Part shown: in pieces, positions 61,101 through 64,000 of the stretch
How positions within the stretch are numbered: position 1 is the stretch's first letter
Layout of the letters: the number at the start of each line of letters is the position of its first letter
Source of the DNA: Istiophorus platypterus
Lineage: Eukaryota; Chordata; Actinopteri; Istiophoriformes; Istiophoridae
DNA: 64,000 bases
Reading direction: 5' to 3'
Assembly (NCBI GenBank): GCA_016859345.1
Contig: CM029119.1
Coordinates: 5,772,109 to 5,836,108 of the forward strand
Program-made: the position numbers and the translations under genes
The notes under the pieces: model-generated
Seen by the model: the letters and a program-made list of their open reading frames with translations, nothing else
Databases searched by the model: none
Told to the model about the DNA's origin: nothing

Positions 61101-64000
61101 AAACGTGCAGGGGAAAATTTAATTCCAAAAATTCCTAGAGAGGAATATAGGATGTTTGGGTTTGCAATATCGTGTTGAGTGATCTTGACATGTGCTTCCT
61201 ATGGAGGGAAAAAAAATCAAACACTATATAAATCCAAAGTCAAACAACTGGTCTTGCTGTTTGCGTTTTGCTGCAGAGATTGGAGGGGACATTGCAGCAG
61301 CCAGGAAAGTCCTTAGACTTGCAAATGTACCTCAATGAATGTGTACATGCACTGGCGTGTCCACATAAAGTAATTTTCATATTCCAATGTGATGTAGCTA
61401 TTTATTTACTTTTTTGCTGACTGCATGATGTAAAATTCTATTTATCCCATGGGAGACACTAAGCTGAACTGACTGTGGTGTGAGTCCACCTCACAATTCT
61501 TCACAAGTATACAAGGCTATTATTACAAATATAAGTATTATTATTTTCATATCAGTGGGGATTTTAGTGCATAATGATATAAATGCAGCTTCAGAGTCTT
61601 TTCTATCCTGCCAAGAAACTCTGACTAGACAGAAATACAGAATATAACACGATACTTTGGCATAAGAATGTTCAAAATTTAAGATATTGAATATCAGCAA
61701 AAATATTCTTCATTGGCAACTTTAATCCAATAATGGTGGTGTCTGCCTTTACAAATTCATATTCTTTGAAACTTCACAGATGCAGAACAAATGTGTGAAG
61801 GAGGACTACAATGGCTGCTGCTGGACATGATGTTGCATTTGCAGTGTGTCTGAGACTTGAGCTGTCCGTACAGTGGGCGTAGACCATAATTAGTAATGTA
61901 TTAACTTGTATGTGAATGAGTGTCTGGATTGTTTCGGGGCCGCGCTTGAGTTTCAAGCGAAATTTCAATGACAGAATAATGACCGAGGGGGAAACCAACG
62001 TGAGTCATATTCACCGCTCTATCACGCTCACCACTCTACATCACACGGCAATTATTCTCTTTACTGCTGAAGGATCTCATGAGCCACTAGTGCACCCTGC
62101 ACCACCAGTAAGGTTTTCATGGGCTTATTAAGTGAATACAAAGTTGCTACATTTTGTAATAACAATATTTCCATTAAAATGTGTTGATGATTAAATCAGT
62201 GACTATTTCTGATATTTTTATAATACTGTATCGACGTAAACTAATGTAACAATGTAAAACCAGTACGCTAATGTAAAAGGGGTCGCTCTTAGTTATGACC
62301 CCACAGAGAGTTATGACCCCAATCTGTAGCTCCTGTCAGCGTAACGAAGCTGCTGTCCAGCCCTCAACTTTACCATTTTCATTCATTCTTACTGCTCTCA
62401 CAGCATCCCAGCGTTTTGTGAGAAACATCGATTGCAAAGCCAGCGTTCACTACCTGGTCAGTATCAAAATGGCAGACAGCCGAAGTTAGCGATGAGGTGG
62501 TGAAGATAGCGGAGTGGTTAACAGAGAAAGAGCCGAATATTTCTAATTTTGCTTTGCAACTGATGGATGTGTATATTAGTGTGCGAACATGCTAGCCATA
62601 TCTTAAAAGCTGATGATACATCAATGTTTCATTCATGAATTGTTACTGCTTTTCAGAAGATGCCTTAAAAAGCATACGTTTCACATCTAAATCACCCAAT
62701 ACCACAATCAGGCTTTTGATGGAGATTTTGTATCTGAAAATATAAAATGATGGATGAGTGTCTGTAACATACATAATTTATATACTTGATATGAGCCTTT
62801 TTGACCGTTCGAAGCAAAAAAGTACAGCTGTAATGAATAACTTCAACGATGTTGTTTTTGGGTATGTTGGTGAGCTGGTGAACGAGGATGCACAGTGTGT
62901 TGGACTCATTGGCAGCGTTGGGCAAGATACTTGAAAAATCAATCACCCAATAATTATTATTAAGCAAAAATGTTATTATATTACTTGTAGAATATGATCT
63001 TGTAGAAATAACAAACAGCCAGCCTGTTTGGGGGAACTTTCTAAACGTCAACCGCTGACATTAGCTTCATCCCGGTGACTGAAGCTAGATGTAGATATCA
63101 GTTGGAACAATACCGAGGAAGAAGTCATATCTGCCGACCGCTCAGAACAGCATCCTGTCCCATAAAGGATCTGTTCTTATGTGTTTGCATTCATCTTGTG
63201 ATTTACTGCCCTCTTGTGGCCACAGTAGACTATTGTCTCTGGAAACTGGATTGACTGTATGTATATATCTATTGCATCTATAATTTCTGTCATCTCTAGG
63301 GGTATATTTGGTTCTACGACTCCTTTGGCCTATCTGACCACTACTACCATAGCATTAATAGACCCTCCAAAAAAACAATGAATGTTATACCAGCTAAGAA
63401 GACTAAATATGTATCTAACACAACGTGGGAGCTACCGGAAGATGTATTTATGTTTTAAAACAACAAATAGTAGAGCATTAGTGGAATAATTATCTGTAAT
63501 TTAATACCTGGATTGCAAATTGTATTTGTTTATACCACGTGATACCTTTATATCAGTATTTTCTACCTCTTAATATTATCACTATTGGCTAAACCTGTGA
63601 AAAATGTCTCTTTCCGCATTATCACAGCTCTTTACCTCATATCACTGCTTCTCGAGACTTTGACCACTGCCAGCACCGCTAATTGCCACAGTCATTCCTA
63701 GTTAATTGTAAACCTGTTAATGTGTGGGAAGTCCCTGCCACCTCTTAAACACTGGCTGGGTTACGAGCTCCCTCTCTGTTTGCATACTTTCAGGCCACAT
63801 GTGGTACTTTCCTGGCCCACTTCTCTTAGATATGACTTAGTCACAGCTGAAGGGAATGTCTTATGTAGATCATTGACAGTTAGATAAAAGGCCTGGAAAA
63901 AGAACACACAGCTGAGGGTCATGTGTAGCTTGACTATGACACATTTTCGAAAATGCTTATAATCAGGTAACTTTTGGCTGAGGTTTTGAAACCACATCTA
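58103..64000. other. Unassigned intergenic sequence
   Basis: Almost 6 kb with no recognisable gene. The longest open frames (119 and 101 codons, minus strand, at 62692-63051 and 58744-59049) lack domains. A C-run lies at 60773-60781. 'ctgccctcttgtggcca' (63208-63224) is a word often found at the edge of fish repeats. Confidence 0.5.

Noticed and set aside
1..64000. A previously undescribed multi-gene system
   Set aside because: Apart from the TMEM100-family gene and one weak small candidate, all recognisable coding signal belongs to decayed transposons; no cluster of co-oriented unknown genes exists.

Overview
This window looks like nuclear DNA from a ray-finned fish, most likely a percomorph teleost. 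I infer this from repeats I recognise by resemblance: decayed Tc1-like transposons, L2/CR1-type LINE fragments, tRNA-derived SINE heads, a fish Ty3/Gypsy element and very long CA/TG arrays. The sequence is AT-rich and mostly non-coding. There are no bacterial operons, phage genes or CRISPR arrays. The species cannot be named from the sequence.

Only one ordinary protein gene is well supported. It is a TMEM100-family gene on the minus strand at 14164-14637, encoding 157 aa with two membrane segments. The whole frame lies in one exon. A 213-bp intron (14829-15041) separates that exon from a short 5' non-coding exon carrying a CTG trinucleotide run. A TATA box and an inverted CCAAT box lie upstream. 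A second, much weaker candidate at 22114-22341 (minus, 75 aa) sits in an isolated CpG-rich patch with an ETS-type site at one end and a poly(A) signal at the other.

The rest is transposon debris separated by unassigned sequence. In order: a short dispersed repeat (1.1 kb); a Tc1-like fossil (2.0-3.3 kb); a tRNA-like SINE head (6.7 kb); a repeat built of internal units (9.9-10.4 kb); a LINE reverse-transcriptase remnant (20.2-22.0 kb); a Tc1-like fossil (23.3-24.15 kb); a SINE head (31.2 kb); a MITE-like element with perfect 10-bp ends (34.05-34.40 kb); a BED-finger scrap of hAT type (36.4 kb); a compound CA microsatellite (37.65-37.94 kb); an internally deleted Tc1-like element (39.96-40.84 kb); and a Gypsy remnant (41.9-45.8 kb) interrupted by a LINE fragment. 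From about 45.8 kb to the end there are microsatellites, one more dispersed repeat and long stretches where I recognise nothing.

The most informative structure is the Gypsy remnant. On the minus strand it reads gag, zinc knuckle, protease, then integrase, with no reverse transcriptase between protease and integrase. That matches the unusual integrase-before-RT order known from Gmr1-type elements of fishes and other deuterostomes. A LINE landed inside the integrase and left an 8-bp near-duplication. I found no convincing undescribed biological system; the window looks like a gene-poor regulatory and repeat landscape around one small membrane-protein gene.
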